Made by a program: the position numbers and the translations under genes. A DNA stretch of 64,000 bases from Methanoculleus sp. (GTDB lineage Archaea > Halobacteriota > Methanomicrobia > Methanomicrobiales > Methanoculleaceae). Under the pieces are notes generated by a model. The model made no database searches. It was not told where the DNA came from and was given only the letters and a program-made list of their open reading frames with translations. Below, piece after piece: positions 8,259 through 16,596 of this stretch (position 1 is the stretch's first letter; each line of letters opens with the position of its first letter). The stretch lies in contig NZ_JAJGBK010000013.1 in the NCBI RefSeq assembly GCF_020696975.1, forward strand, positions 1-64,000, read 5' to 3'.

Positions 8259-9574
8259 CGATTCGCCCTCACGAAGTCGATCGCGCTCCTGATGCAGCCA
8301 TCCATGTTAAGGTACTCGAACTCTGCGAACCGGCCGACGAGGTCAATCCCCCGCTCCCGGCAGAACTCCCTGACGATCGCGATATTTTCGAGGTAACCGG
8401 TGTCGTAGACGACGTAGGCGAACTTCTGCCGCTCAAGACCGGTGTAGACGACCGCGTCCCGCGAGGGGATGATCCCGGCGGCGACGAGCGATTCGACCGT
8501 ATGCTCGATCACCGCGTCGTCCGTCATCCGGGAGACCGCATCCCCGTCATTATAGGTGATCTCGGCGAGGATCGAGGAGTGACCCGGGGGAGCCACCTTG
8601 CTGCTGTAGTTTGAGGGGAACGATATCCGGTTGAAGAGGCCGGCCTTCTCGTCGGGGACGTAGAGCCAGGAAATGTCGGGGACAGAGCCGGACAGCCCGA
8701 TGAAGACCGAGCAGAGCGAGTTGTAGCGGAGGGCGTCGCAGGCCGCCTGCACCTCGGCCGGGACGTCGGCGAGGCAGGGGAGCAGGTTCTGGAGCGGGAT
8801 CGTCGATATCAGGCGGTCCGCGTGAACGGTCTCTCTGCCGTCGCTCACCGTGAACCCTCCATCCTCCTCGCGGATGGAGGCGACGGGGAAGCCGGTCCGG
8901 ACGGCGGGGAGGACCGGATCTGCGATCGCCCTGACGAGCGCCTCGATCCCGCCCTCGATGGGATAGGAGAAGACCGCCTGGTGGGTGTAGCCCTCGGTCT
9001 CGATGCCGATGGCCGATTTGATGATATCCTCGACCGGCGGCCGGGGGATCCGCCCTTCGACCCAGTGATGCGACATCCGGTCGGCCGGGTAGTTCCAGAT
9101 CTTCTGGTTGTAAGGGAGCATGTAGCACTCGGCGATGCCCCGGCCGAAGGTATGGGTGATCCACCCGGCAAAGTTCGTCGGCGGCGGGACCTCGCCCTTC
9201 TCGACGGCGATAAGGTTTTTGACGAACTCGTTGATGCAGAAGAAGCGATCTTCGTCGGGCAGTTGATAAAGACCGTTCTCGAAGGGATACTTGACGTAGC
9301 GTCCTTTATACAGGATCTTCGTGTTGCGCTCCCGCCGGTCGGCGTTCTCACCGAGGACCGAGAGCATGAAGGAGAGGACTTCAGTGTCGCGGGAGAAGAT
9401 GATGTGCGAGCCCCCGGTATCGAACGTGAAACCCAACTCTCTCTTCGAGCGGCAGAGCCCCCCGATCGTCTCATCCTGTTCAAGAACGGTTACGTCGTCG
9501 CCCAGTTCGTGGAGCAGGCGGGCCAGCGTTATCCCGGTGAGACCGCCACCCAGTACCGCCGATTTCACGCTCAT
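8255..9574 (-). CDS. FAD-dependent UDP-galactopyranose-mutase-like / amine-oxidase-fold protein
   Basis: A 439-residue flavoprotein. The dinucleotide motif AVLGGGLTGITLARLL sits at residues 6-21, the second FAD contact is ETIGGLCRSKRELGFTFDTG, followed by LPYNQKIWNYPADRMSHHWV, a pattern shared with UDP-galactopyranose mutases and NAD(P)/FAD protoporphyrinogen-oxidase-like proteins of polysaccharide clusters. ATG 9574 begins MSVKSAVLGGG; the frame continues upstream but as noise. A CCATATATGG TATA-like box lies about 20 nt upstream, so the leader is very short. It is the first gene of the glycan operon. The substrate is inferred to be a nucleotide sugar or a lipid-linked sugar. Confidence 0.78.
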   Translation of the reverse strand: MSVKSAVLGGGLTGITLARLLHELGDDVTVLEQDETIGGLCRSKRELGFTFDTGGSHIIFSRDTEVLSFMLSVLGENADRRERNTKILYKGRYVKYPFENGLYQLPDEDRFFCINEFVKNLIAVEKGEVPPPTNFAGWITHTFGRGIAECYMLPYNQKIWNYPADRMSHHWVEGRIPRPPVEDIIKSAIGIETEGYTHQAVFSYPIEGGIEALVRAIADPVLPAVRTGFPVASIREEDGGFTVSDGRETVHADRLISTIPLQNLLPCLADVPAEVQAACDALRYNSLCSVFIGLSGSVPDISWLYVPDEKAGLFNRISFPSNYSSKVAPPGHSSILAEITYNDGDAVSRMTDDAVIEHTVESLVAAGIIPSRDAVVYTGLERQKFAYVVYDTGYLENIAIVREFCRERGIDLVGRFAEFEYLNMDGCIRSAIDFVRANR

Positions 9575-9714
9575 ACTGTTTACTGCCGATGCCATATATG
9601 GTTGACCATCCGTTTCCCGGCGGTTGTCGTGTATTGGGTCAAAAAACGGCAAAATCTGACAGGGAACGCGGGTTGCAACTTCTTTTGCGCCTTCCAGCCT
9701 GCACAAAGAAACGC

Positions 9715-10838
9715 CTACGAACTCGCGAGCCCCTCGACGAACTCCCGCACGTCCTCTGCGTAGAGCTCGGGCTCCTCCCAGGCCGCGAAGTGACCGCCGC
9801 GGGGGAGTTCGGTGAAGCGCTTGAGGTTCACCCTGCGTTCGGCCCACTCGCGGGGCAACGGGGCGTCCCGGGGAGGATGGGCGACGGCTGCCGGAATCGG
9901 GGTGCGCTGCCAGGAGCCGGAGGCCGCGTGGGCGTCGAGGTAGTACCTGCGGGCGGACGAGCCGATCGTCTGCGTGACCCGGTAGATCATGATGTTCGTG
10001 AGCAGTTCGTCGCGGCTGAAGCGCTCCTCGATCTCCTCGCCGGTCGTGCCGGAGACGATGAAACTCATGATCCGGGCCGCGAGGCCTGCGGGCGAATCGG
10101 CCAGCCCGCAGGCAAGGCTCTGCGGTTTGGTCGACTGGATGATGTTGAAAGCGCCCTCGTTCATCCACCACTGCCGGATGAAGTCTGCAAATGCAATCTC
10201 GGGCTCGGTGAGGGTCGAGAGATCCGTCGTCTGGTCCGGGTAACCGACGTCGATCAGGTGGATGCCAATCAGGGCGTCGGCGTGGTGTTCGGCAAGGGAT
10301 TGGACGATCAGTGTCCCGACGTCGCCGCCGGCCGCAACGAACTTCCGGTATCCCAATCCTTCCGTCATCAGCCGGACGAAGAGAACCGCAGCATCGTCGG
10401 CGGTCACGGCCTTCCGGTCGGAGAACCCCTGCCCGGGGATGGACGGGACGACAACGTCGAACGAGAGACCGGAATCGCCGAACCAGGCCGGATCGGTCAG
10501 CATCGGGATGACCCTGTGGTAGCGGTAGAAGGAGTCGGGCCAGCCGTGGAGCAGGAGGATCGGCGTAGGGTCCGGTCCCATGGAGCGTTCATGGATGAAG
10601 TGAATCCCTACTCCGTCAACGCCCTGAACTGGGCAAACCTGTTGAGCGCGACCTCGTGCCTGCGCCAGTCGTAGGAGTGCTCCCAGTATTCCACCAGCCC
10701 CTGCATATAGGGAAGGCTGGTGCCGTATTCCCAGCCGGCATCATCAGGCTCGTCGGGCCAGCGGGTGCTGGCAAGCCGCCGGGCGAGGTCATCAAGGGTG
10801 GCCGCCGGAACGGCGATGGTGAAGGGTTCGATCTGCAT
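9715..10838 (-). pseudogene. Epoxide hydrolase-family alpha/beta hydrolase broken by a frameshift
   Basis: Two abutting frames encode one protein. 10838-10608 gives the epoxide-hydrolase N-terminal domain (MQIEPFTIAVPAATLDDLAR, ending LNRFAQFRALTE-stop). A different frame resumes inside the same sequence at VDGVGIHFIHERS and continues through the oxyanion-hole HGWPDSF, the nucleophile region AAGGDVGT and the catalytic His in RGGHFAAWE to the stop at 9715. The second frame is -1 relative to the first, so one base is missing around 10615-10625. All catalytic residues survive, so decay is recent, or this is a sequencing error. Intact relatives are about 380 residues. Confidence 0.8.
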
Positions 10839-10974
10839 GCGGTCGGTCCTCCTCGTCGGGGTGCTGCCCTCCCGGCGGTGGACCGCCGGGATGCCGCCCC
10901 TGGAGAGTATCGCTCGCATATAAGTATTCGGGCCGGGGCTCGTCCCGGCCCGTCCGCCCCGCGCCGTCGGCAAA

Positions 10975-12372
10975 CTACTGTTTTGCCCTTCGCTTCGCGA
11001 GAACCGTGCTCTTCTCTATCGAGTCCTGCAGGGGCTGGACCATGTAGTGGGGCATATTCTTCACCACATCCCGCCTGACGGCGGGGATGCTCATCGCAAG
11101 AGAGGTCACCCGGGTGCTGATCCGCTGTGCATAATTCCAGGTGGGGAAGTCATAGAGCCCGTTCTGCCGGTAATACCGGTCGTCCGCCTTGAAGATTGCC
11201 CGCATTCCTCCCCAGATCTCGTCCCGGAAGATCTTGTGACCGGCGACGGCCGGGAAGGTGGGCGGCGCGATATACCCCCGGTCCGCGAGCCTCATCGAGC
11301 GTTCGGCCAGGGCGTGCAGGGCGGCATCGATCCCGGCAGGGTCTGGCTCGTTGGTCACGATCCCTGCAAGGTTGGCTTTCTCCGTCATCACAAGGCTCGT
11401 GAGAACCTCCCGGAGGGTCGCGAGATGGCCGAGCGGCCCTTCCACCAGGTACCCGACCTGTTTTCCCGCAAATGTCGGCACATGGCCGTTGAAGAAACTC
11501 CGGTCGAAGAACTGCTTCCAGGCAGCCGAGAAGAAGCGGTCCCGGACGGTCCCGGCAATGACCAGGATGTCCGCCGGGACGACATGCTCCTCCCAGAACG
11601 CCCGGAACCCGTCGTCGTAGACGCAGGCGTTCTCGAAGGCGCACCGGCAGCATCCCAGGCAGGCGCCTTTCATCATGGCGTCGCGGATGTGGGCGACCTG
11701 GACCGGACCTGCATAACACGCCGCAAGATGCCGGACCATCGCCTCCAGGTCGGAACCGGGTTCTGCATCGTGGAGGATGACCACCCGTCTTCCGCGGGTA
11801 TCCACCGCGGCCGGCGGGCTCTTCGGGGCGTAGGCCGCAAAGAGAGCGGGCAGCGGCGGAAATTCCCCCTGGACCGGCCGTTGTTCGCTAATCGCTTCCA
11901 GGAAGTCGGAAAAAAAGAGGATAAGCCGCTCCTGAAACGCTTCATTCTGGAGGTCCTGTATATGGGCCGAGCAGAAACCAGTGTAACGCATCCCAAAGTC
12001 GTCGCAGACCGCGTGCAGGTAGGCATGGGCGGTGTGATCGAAGAAATGGATGGAGGTGGTGAGGGCGGCGGCGTACTTCCCGGAGAGCACCTCCGCCGCG
12101 TTTCGTCCACCTACCAGTTCGATGAACCGCTTCAACTGGGCCGGGACCAGCATGCAATAAACCGGGGTTGCCCAGAGGACGCCGTCGCACTCCTGTACTG
12201 TGGCGAGCAGCCTGTCCCAGGCTTCCTCCTGCCGCTCGATCGTCCTGATATCCTGGCCCACATGCACAACGGAGAAGGTATGCTCTGGAAACGCCTGCTC
12301 AAGGAACCGGACATACTGCAGGGTGACGCTCATCTCACCCTTGGGGCTCCCGGATATGACACAGATCTGCAT
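10975..12372 (-). CDS. Tandem flavodoxin-fold (NADPH-dependent FMN reductase-like) protein
   Basis: A 465-residue protein made of two flavodoxin-like halves. Domain 1 starts MQICVISGSPKGEMSVTLQY (phosphate-binding loop) with WATPVYCMLVPAQLKRFIEL near residue 93. Domain 2 begins around residue 200 (RRVVILHDAEPGSD) and has the Cys cluster ACLGCCRCAFENACVY and IVIAGTVRDRFFSAAWKQFF-like repeats of the same fold. The cysteines resemble iron-sulfur flavoproteins. Probably an electron-transfer or quinone/FMN reductase. Upstream lie GGTATATC (about 12410) and GGACGGG before the ATG. The double arrangement is unusual for this family. Confidence 0.75.
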   Translation of the reverse strand: MQICVISGSPKGEMSVTLQYVRFLEQAFPEHTFSVVHVGQDIRTIERQEEAWDRLLATVQECDGVLWATPVYCMLVPAQLKRFIELVGGRNAAEVLSGKYAAALTTSIHFFDHTAHAYLHAVCDDFGMRYTGFCSAHIQDLQNEAFQERLILFFSDFLEAISEQRPVQGEFPPLPALFAAYAPKSPPAAVDTRGRRVVILHDAEPGSDLEAMVRHLAACYAGPVQVAHIRDAMMKGACLGCCRCAFENACVYDDGFRAFWEEHVVPADILVIAGTVRDRFFSAAWKQFFDRSFFNGHVPTFAGKQVGYLVEGPLGHLATLREVLTSLVMTEKANLAGIVTNEPDPAGIDAALHALAERSMRLADRGYIAPPTFPAVAGHKIFRDEIWGGMRAIFKADDRYYRQNGLYDFPTWNYAQRISTRVTSLAMSIPAVRRDVVKNMPHYMVQPLQDSIEKSTVLAKRRAKQ

Positions 12373-12530
12373 GGTCCCGTCCTATATCCATCTGAATCAG
12401 GGGGAGAGATATACCTTACGAAAGAATGGTGCGATCTCTGGCGCCTTACCGGACCCGGAGTGCCGGATAATCGCCCAATCGGTTAACAGGATGTCGGTGA
12501 GGCCCCGTTATTGCGGCAGGGGTTTTACGC

Positions 12531-13286
12531 TCATCTTCCCCTCCACGCGTACCGGACGGCCCCCTCCGGGCAGGCGTCGAGACATTCGCCACAGAGGATG
12601 CACTCCGCATGCTCCATCCGCCCCTCGCGGACCATGCTGCGGACATCCAGGCTCATCGGGCAGATTTCGGAGCATTTCCCGCAGTCCACGCAGCGCCCCG
12701 CATCGGCCGCGAGGCGGAGTGCCGGCCACCCGGCGAGGTTCCTGATCTTCCTGCCGATGATCAGCATCACCGCGATGGGGCAGAAGGTGTGGCAGAACCC
12801 CCGCCGTCCGGCGAGGAGGGCGAAGACGGTGATGAAGGCGATCTGGGCGTAGAGAAGGGTGTATGCGCCCGGCCGGTCGATCGAGATCCCGTTGCTGGTC
12901 TGGTAGAACGGGTCGAAGACCCAGAGGCCCCCGGCGGAGTGGACGGCGAGGGCGATGGACCCGAAGATCCCGAGAAAGACGGGGTACTTGAGGTAGTTCA
13001 GCCACCCGACCGTCACCGGTCTTCCGTTTATCCGGGCGTAGATCTCCTGCAGGCCGCCCGCGGGGCAGAGGTAGCCGCACCAGAGCCTCCCGAAGAAGAG
13101 CGAACCGATGAAGAGGAACGTGAATACGAATAGGCCGCCGGTGGCGATCCCCTGCGACGCACCCTCGGTGATGAGCGGGCAGGAGACGTAGACGAAGGTC
13201 ACCGGCATCAGCACAAACGAGAAGATGAGGAGTGCTATCCGGACTCTCTGGCGCAACGCCTGCCGCATCACCGATCTCTCTGTCAT
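12531..13286 (-). CDS. NapH-like membrane 4Fe-4S ferredoxin protein
   Basis: A 251-residue membrane electron carrier. There are about four to five hydrophobic segments; between them lie the NapH/CcoG-type motifs WCGYLCPAGGLQEIY (near residue 69) and FCHTFCPIA (near 165). Two C-terminal ferredoxin clusters follow: CVDCGKCSEICPM and CILCGECLDACPEGAV. It would pass electrons across or along the membrane. It begins 10 bp after the EFR1-type flavodoxin/ferredoxin gene, so the two form an operon. No terminal reductase is adjacent, so the partner is unknown. Confidence 0.85.
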   Translation of the reverse strand: MTERSVMRQALRQRVRIALLIFSFVLMPVTFVYVSCPLITEGASQGIATGGLFVFTFLFIGSLFFGRLWCGYLCPAGGLQEIYARINGRPVTVGWLNYLKYPVFLGIFGSIALAVHSAGGLWVFDPFYQTSNGISIDRPGAYTLLYAQIAFITVFALLAGRRGFCHTFCPIAVMLIIGRKIRNLAGWPALRLAADAGRCVDCGKCSEICPMSLDVRSMVREGRMEHAECILCGECLDACPEGAVRYAWRGR

Positions 13287-13296
13287 GGCTCAAACC

Positions 13297-14106
13297 TCAC
13301 TCGCGGAGCTCATCTTCCCCGCTGCGCCTCCAATCCACGATCGTGAGGTCAGGGTGCCGGTAGCGCTGCCTTCCTTCTGTACGCTTTCCAGCCTGGATCG
13401 CCTCCGCCGGGCAGAGGTGGATGCACCCGCAGCAGAGTTCGCAGCGGTGATTCCAGACCGGCCGGCCGTCGATTATCTCGATGTTCCCTGCCGGGCAGAT
13501 GCTCGCACAGGTGCCGCAGGACGTGCACGCTTCGCTGACCGTAAACTTGCGGTCGTCCCCGTGAACCCGGGAGCGGAACCGGGGATACATGATGGCCTTG
13601 ACGAGCCGTGCGACCGGCGAGTTCGGGAGTTTCACCCTCTCGCCCTGGCGGATCCGGCCCGCGATAGCCTCGAGCTCCGCGCCCGCCGCGGCAAGCAGCC
13701 GGTCCCGCTTCTCCCCCGCGGGCGACCCGTACATCAGGATGTAGTTGCCCGGCATCCTGACCGCAAACCCGGCGTCGAGCCCCCTTCCGCCCCGCTCCCC
13801 AAGGACTCCATCGAGCTGCCGGAGAGCCGCAGAGCCTCCGCCTCCCCCGTGCGTGACGACCGAGAAGACGTAGTCTGCCAGAGCCAGGTCGAGACGCTCC
13901 GCAAACGATTCTACCATTGCCGGGAGGCCGGAGAAGTAGACCGGGCAGACGATACCGATCCGTTCGGCGTCCGGGCGGATCTCGCCTGTGGCATTCCGGA
14001 ACGCCGCTATCGGGACGAGCTCGGTGTCCCCGAGGGATCCGGCAACCTTCTTTGCAGCGGCAAGGGAATTGCCGGTGCCGGTGAAATAGTAGATGACGGT
14101 CTTCAT
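13297..14106 (-). CDS. EFR1-type flavodoxin/ferredoxin fusion
   Basis: A 269-residue protein with an N-terminal flavodoxin-like domain (MKTVIYYFTGTGNSLAAAKK; GIVCPVYFSGLPAMVESF) and a C-terminal pair of 4Fe-4S clusters (CTSCGTCASICPAGNIEI and CELCCGCIHLCPAEAI). This matches EFR1-family ferredoxins. ATG 14106 is chosen since the FMN-binding strand must be N-terminal; the frame extends 13 codons upstream to 14145 without similarity. Predicted to shuttle electrons between ferredoxin and flavin partners. Operon with the NapH-like gene. Confidence 0.85.
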   Translation of the reverse strand: MKTVIYYFTGTGNSLAAAKKVAGSLGDTELVPIAAFRNATGEIRPDAERIGIVCPVYFSGLPAMVESFAERLDLALADYVFSVVTHGGGGGSAALRQLDGVLGERGGRGLDAGFAVRMPGNYILMYGSPAGEKRDRLLAAAGAELEAIAGRIRQGERVKLPNSPVARLVKAIMYPRFRSRVHGDDRKFTVSEACTSCGTCASICPAGNIEIIDGRPVWNHRCELCCGCIHLCPAEAIQAGKRTEGRQRYRHPDLTIVDWRRSGEDELRE

Positions 14107-14279
14107 GACAACCTCAAACGATCCGATCTCTGCCGGGGCCTGCACACCGGCTGTCCACCGGTTGGGTCAGCAACCAACGTGTCTGCTCATATGGAATATG
14201 GACTTTGCGAAGACGGGCGGGCGAACCGTGATCGCTCTCAACGTGGCGCATACGCCATACGGTCCCATGCAGGAGTGCG

Positions 14280-14285
14280 AAAAAA
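14280..14285 (-). terminator. Oligo-T terminator after the symporter gene
   Basis: On the minus strand six T residues follow about 20 nt after the symporter stop codon, within CTCCTTTTTTCGC. Archaeal RNA polymerase commonly terminates at such tracts without a strong hairpin. Confidence 0.5.
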
Positions 14286-14305
14286 GGAGATGGGAGCGCT
14301 CCCCG

Positions 14306-15889
14306 TCACTCCCGGCGGGGCGTGTCCTTATCGACGAACCAGGTCTCTCCCGGGCTGCCCGCCTGCGAGGGGAGGGCGCGGGACTGGATGAACCAGCCGG
14401 TCCGGGTGCTGTCAAGCGTGGTCTCGCTGTTCCGGGCGGTCATGAGGCTGACGACGACCAGGGCGAGGATCGAGAGCACGAGTGCGTAGAGGCTGAAGTG
14501 CATCGGGAGTTTTGCCACGAACTGGTGCCAGTAGCCGAAGGCCGCGGCCGAGACGAGCCCCACCGCCATGCTCGCGATCGCTCCCTGTCCCGTCGCGCCG
14601 CGCCAGTAGAGCCCGGCAAGCAGCGGGACCGCGAACGTCGCGAGCATCACCCCGATACCCATCCAGATCAGCCAGGCGAGCATCGGCGGCGGATTGATGG
14701 CAAGGAGGAGCGTGCCGCCGGCACCGAGGACGATCGTGACCTTCGAGACGAGGAGGACCTCTCTGTCGGTCGCCGAGGGGCGGAGGATGTTCTTGTAGAC
14801 ATCCCACGCGAACGAGGTGCCGACGGTGAGCATCAGCCGGTCGGTCGTCGACATCACCGCCGCAAGGACGATGACCGCAAAGAGCGCCCAGAGCGCCACG
14901 TTCGGCATCGCGTACTCGACGCCGGCGATGAAGGCGAAGTCCTGGGCGTTCACGGCCTGCGGGAGCACCAGCGTCCCCTCCTCAACGAGCGATCGCACGG
15001 CAAACCCGGTGAACTTCACGAGGAACATCACGACCGCGTAGATCAGGAACGCGACGAGCGGCGCCCACTTGAAGTAACGTTTCTCCTTCACCGCCAGGAC
15101 GTTGCTGACGACGTGCGGTGCGCAGGCGAGGCCGACCATAAGGAGGATCCCGAACGAGAAGAGGAACTCCGGCGTCGTGTAGGCGTACGAGGCATAGGCA
15201 GTCGGGAACCAGGGCTCGACGAAGTTCGGGTCGACCCCGGCAAGCACGGTATTGATGTGGGCGATCCCGCCGGCGCTCGCGATGACCGGCGGGGCCATCA
15301 GGAGGACGCCGAGGATCAGGATCCCGCCCTGGAAGAGGCCCGTCCACGATACGGCGTAGAGCCCCCCGACGACCGTGTAGGCGGTGATGATGACCCCGGA
15401 GATGAGGAGCGCCTGCCAGTGCGGGATACCGAAGAGCCAGACGAGCACGATACTGATCGCGGCGTACTGCCCGACGAGGTAGATCAGGGAGACGACGATG
15501 CCTGAGACCGCGGCGAGCGCCCGGACCGCCCGCGGGCTCTCGAACCGGTCCGCGAGGTAATCCTGAATGGTCAGGTAGCCCCGCTCCTGGCCGAGGGTGT
15601 GGAGTTTCACCCCGAAGAAGATGATGCAGAACGAGGCCGCGAGCGGGACGAAGACCTGCTCCCATATCCCGGGCCAGCCTGAGGTGTAGCCGAACCCGCT
15701 GACACCGAGGAGGCTCATGCCGCTGCAGATGGAGCAGACGATCAGGATTGTGAAGACCCAGAACCCGAGCGATCTCCCCGCGAGGATATAGTCCTCGGTG
15801 TTCTTGATCTTCTTAGAGGCCCAGCTCCCGATGCCGATGAGGACGACAAAGTAGAGCACGATCACGGCGAGCGTTGCGAGGTCCGCCAT
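14306..15889 (-). CDS. Sodium:solute symporter (SSS family)
   Basis: A 527-residue transporter with about 13 hydrophobic segments. Family features: GLGFWV-type start helices with EDYILAGRSLGFWVF near residue 32, GYTSGWPGIWEQ near 68, LTIQDYLADRF near 106 and AVMSTTDRLMLTVGTSFAWD near 357 (Na+-site helix). The substrate cannot be deduced; SSS members carry sugars, amino acids, pantothenate or acetate. The start codon directly follows the TGA of a 35-residue membrane protein, so both are translated from one mRNA. Confidence 0.9.
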   Translation of the reverse strand: MADLATLAVIVLYFVVLIGIGSWASKKIKNTEDYILAGRSLGFWVFTILIVCSICSGMSLLGVSGFGYTSGWPGIWEQVFVPLAASFCIIFFGVKLHTLGQERGYLTIQDYLADRFESPRAVRALAAVSGIVVSLIYLVGQYAAISIVLVWLFGIPHWQALLISGVIITAYTVVGGLYAVSWTGLFQGGILILGVLLMAPPVIASAGGIAHINTVLAGVDPNFVEPWFPTAYASYAYTTPEFLFSFGILLMVGLACAPHVVSNVLAVKEKRYFKWAPLVAFLIYAVVMFLVKFTGFAVRSLVEEGTLVLPQAVNAQDFAFIAGVEYAMPNVALWALFAVIVLAAVMSTTDRLMLTVGTSFAWDVYKNILRPSATDREVLLVSKVTIVLGAGGTLLLAINPPPMLAWLIWMGIGVMLATFAVPLLAGLYWRGATGQGAIASMAVGLVSAAAFGYWHQFVAKLPMHFSLYALVLSILALVVVSLMTARNSETTLDSTRTGWFIQSRALPSQAGSPGETWFVDKDTPRRE

Positions 15890-15997
15890 TCAAGCGGCCT
15901 CCCTGAAATGGAGCCCCCAGAGGGTGAGCAATACGATGACAACGAGGATCGCACCGCCCACGATCATTCCCGTATGGAAAGGTAACCCGAATAACAT
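15890..15997 (-). CDS. Symporter small accessory protein (35 aa)
   Basis: A single-helix membrane peptide starting MLFGLPFHTGMIVGGAILVV and ending WGLHFREAA, too short for routine ORF calling. Its TGA is immediately followed by the ATG of the SSS symporter. Small one-helix partners are known in front of SSS transporters in archaea, so this is likely a stabilising subunit. A TATA-like TTATATG at 16023-16029 lies about 26-32 nt upstream of the ATG, which fits a leaderless transcript starting at or next to the ATG; no Shine-Dalgarno is seen. Confidence 0.8.
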   Translation of the reverse strand: MLFGLPFHTGMIVGGAILVVIVLLTLWGLHFREAA

Positions 15998-16001
15998 GCT
16001 G

Positions 16002-16024
16002 TGTTAGTATGTGGCATGCTAACA
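16002..16024. promoter_or_regulatory. Operator-like palindrome overlapping the symporter promoter
   Basis: TGTTAGTATG and CATGCTAACA form 10-bp arms (9 of 10 paired) around TGG. The palindrome abuts the minus-strand TATA box (16023-16029) and covers the interval between TATA and the inferred transcription start, the position where archaeal repressors usually block polymerase. No regulator gene is adjacent. Confidence 0.55.
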
Positions 16025-16084
16025 TATAACACGATCGTTCGGGACGGGGAGATCATCCCGATGGATGGTCGAACCGGCCACACC

Positions 16085-16090
16085 AAAAAA
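16085..16090 (-). terminator. Oligo-T terminator after ilvN
   Basis: Six Ts on the minus strand begin 3 nt after the ilvN stop codon, consistent with the end of the leuA-ilvB-ilvN transcript. Confidence 0.5.
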
Positions 16091-16092
16091 TG

Positions 16093-16596
16093 TTATTTGG
16101 AACTCTTCACGGTCTTTGCCCCGCGGAGGAGGGCAATCTTACCCGTGCGGACGAGTTCCTTGATGCCGTACTGGCGCAGGAGTTTCTCGAGCGCGTCGAT
16201 CTTTGACGTATCTCCGGTCACCTGGAGGACCAGCGTCTTTGACCCGACATCCACGACCTGCGCCCGGAAGATATCAGCGATCTGGAGGATCTCAGCGCGG
16301 GAGGTGCCGGATTCGGCAGCCACCTTGATGAGGGCGAGTTCCCGCTCCACGCTCTCGCGCTCCGTCAGGTCCGATACCTTGATGACGTCGATGAGTTTGT
16401 TGGTCTGCTTCATCACCTGCTCGACGATGCCGTCGTCGCCGTTCACGACGATCGTGATCCGGCTCATGTTCGGCTCCTCGCAGGTCCCGACGGCGAGGCT
16501 CTCGATGTTGAACCCCCGGCGCGAGAACATGCCGGCGACCCGGCTCAAGACACCCGCCCGGTTCTCGACCAGGACGCTCAGCGTATGCGGCTTCAT
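16093..16596 (-). CDS. ilvN: Acetolactate synthase small (regulatory) subunit
   Basis: A 167-residue regulatory subunit binding the catalytic IlvB and mediating valine feedback. The N-terminal ACT domain shows [17 protein letters not shown] and [12 protein letters not shown] (residues about 7-37), with the C-terminal half typical of IlvH/IlvN ([16 protein letters not shown]). ATG 16596 overlaps the ilvB stop by 4 bp, so translation is coupled and equimolar production is likely. Full length for the family. Confidence 0.95.
   Translation of the reverse strand: MKPHTLSVLVENRAGVLSRVAGMFSRRGFNIESLAVGTCEEPNMSRITIVVNGDDGIVEQVMKQTNKLIDVIKVSDLTERESVERELALIKVAAESGTSRAEILQIADIFRAQVVDVGSKTLVLQVTGDTSKIDALEKLLRQYGIKELVRTGKIALLRGAKTVKSSK

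Noticed and set aside
9589-10674. 361-aa plus-strand ORF
   Set aside because: Opposite the frameshifted epoxide hydrolase; Arg/Gly/Asp-rich with no domain.
14093-15505. 470-aa plus-strand ORF
   Set aside because: Antisense of the symporter; low-complexity charged sequence.
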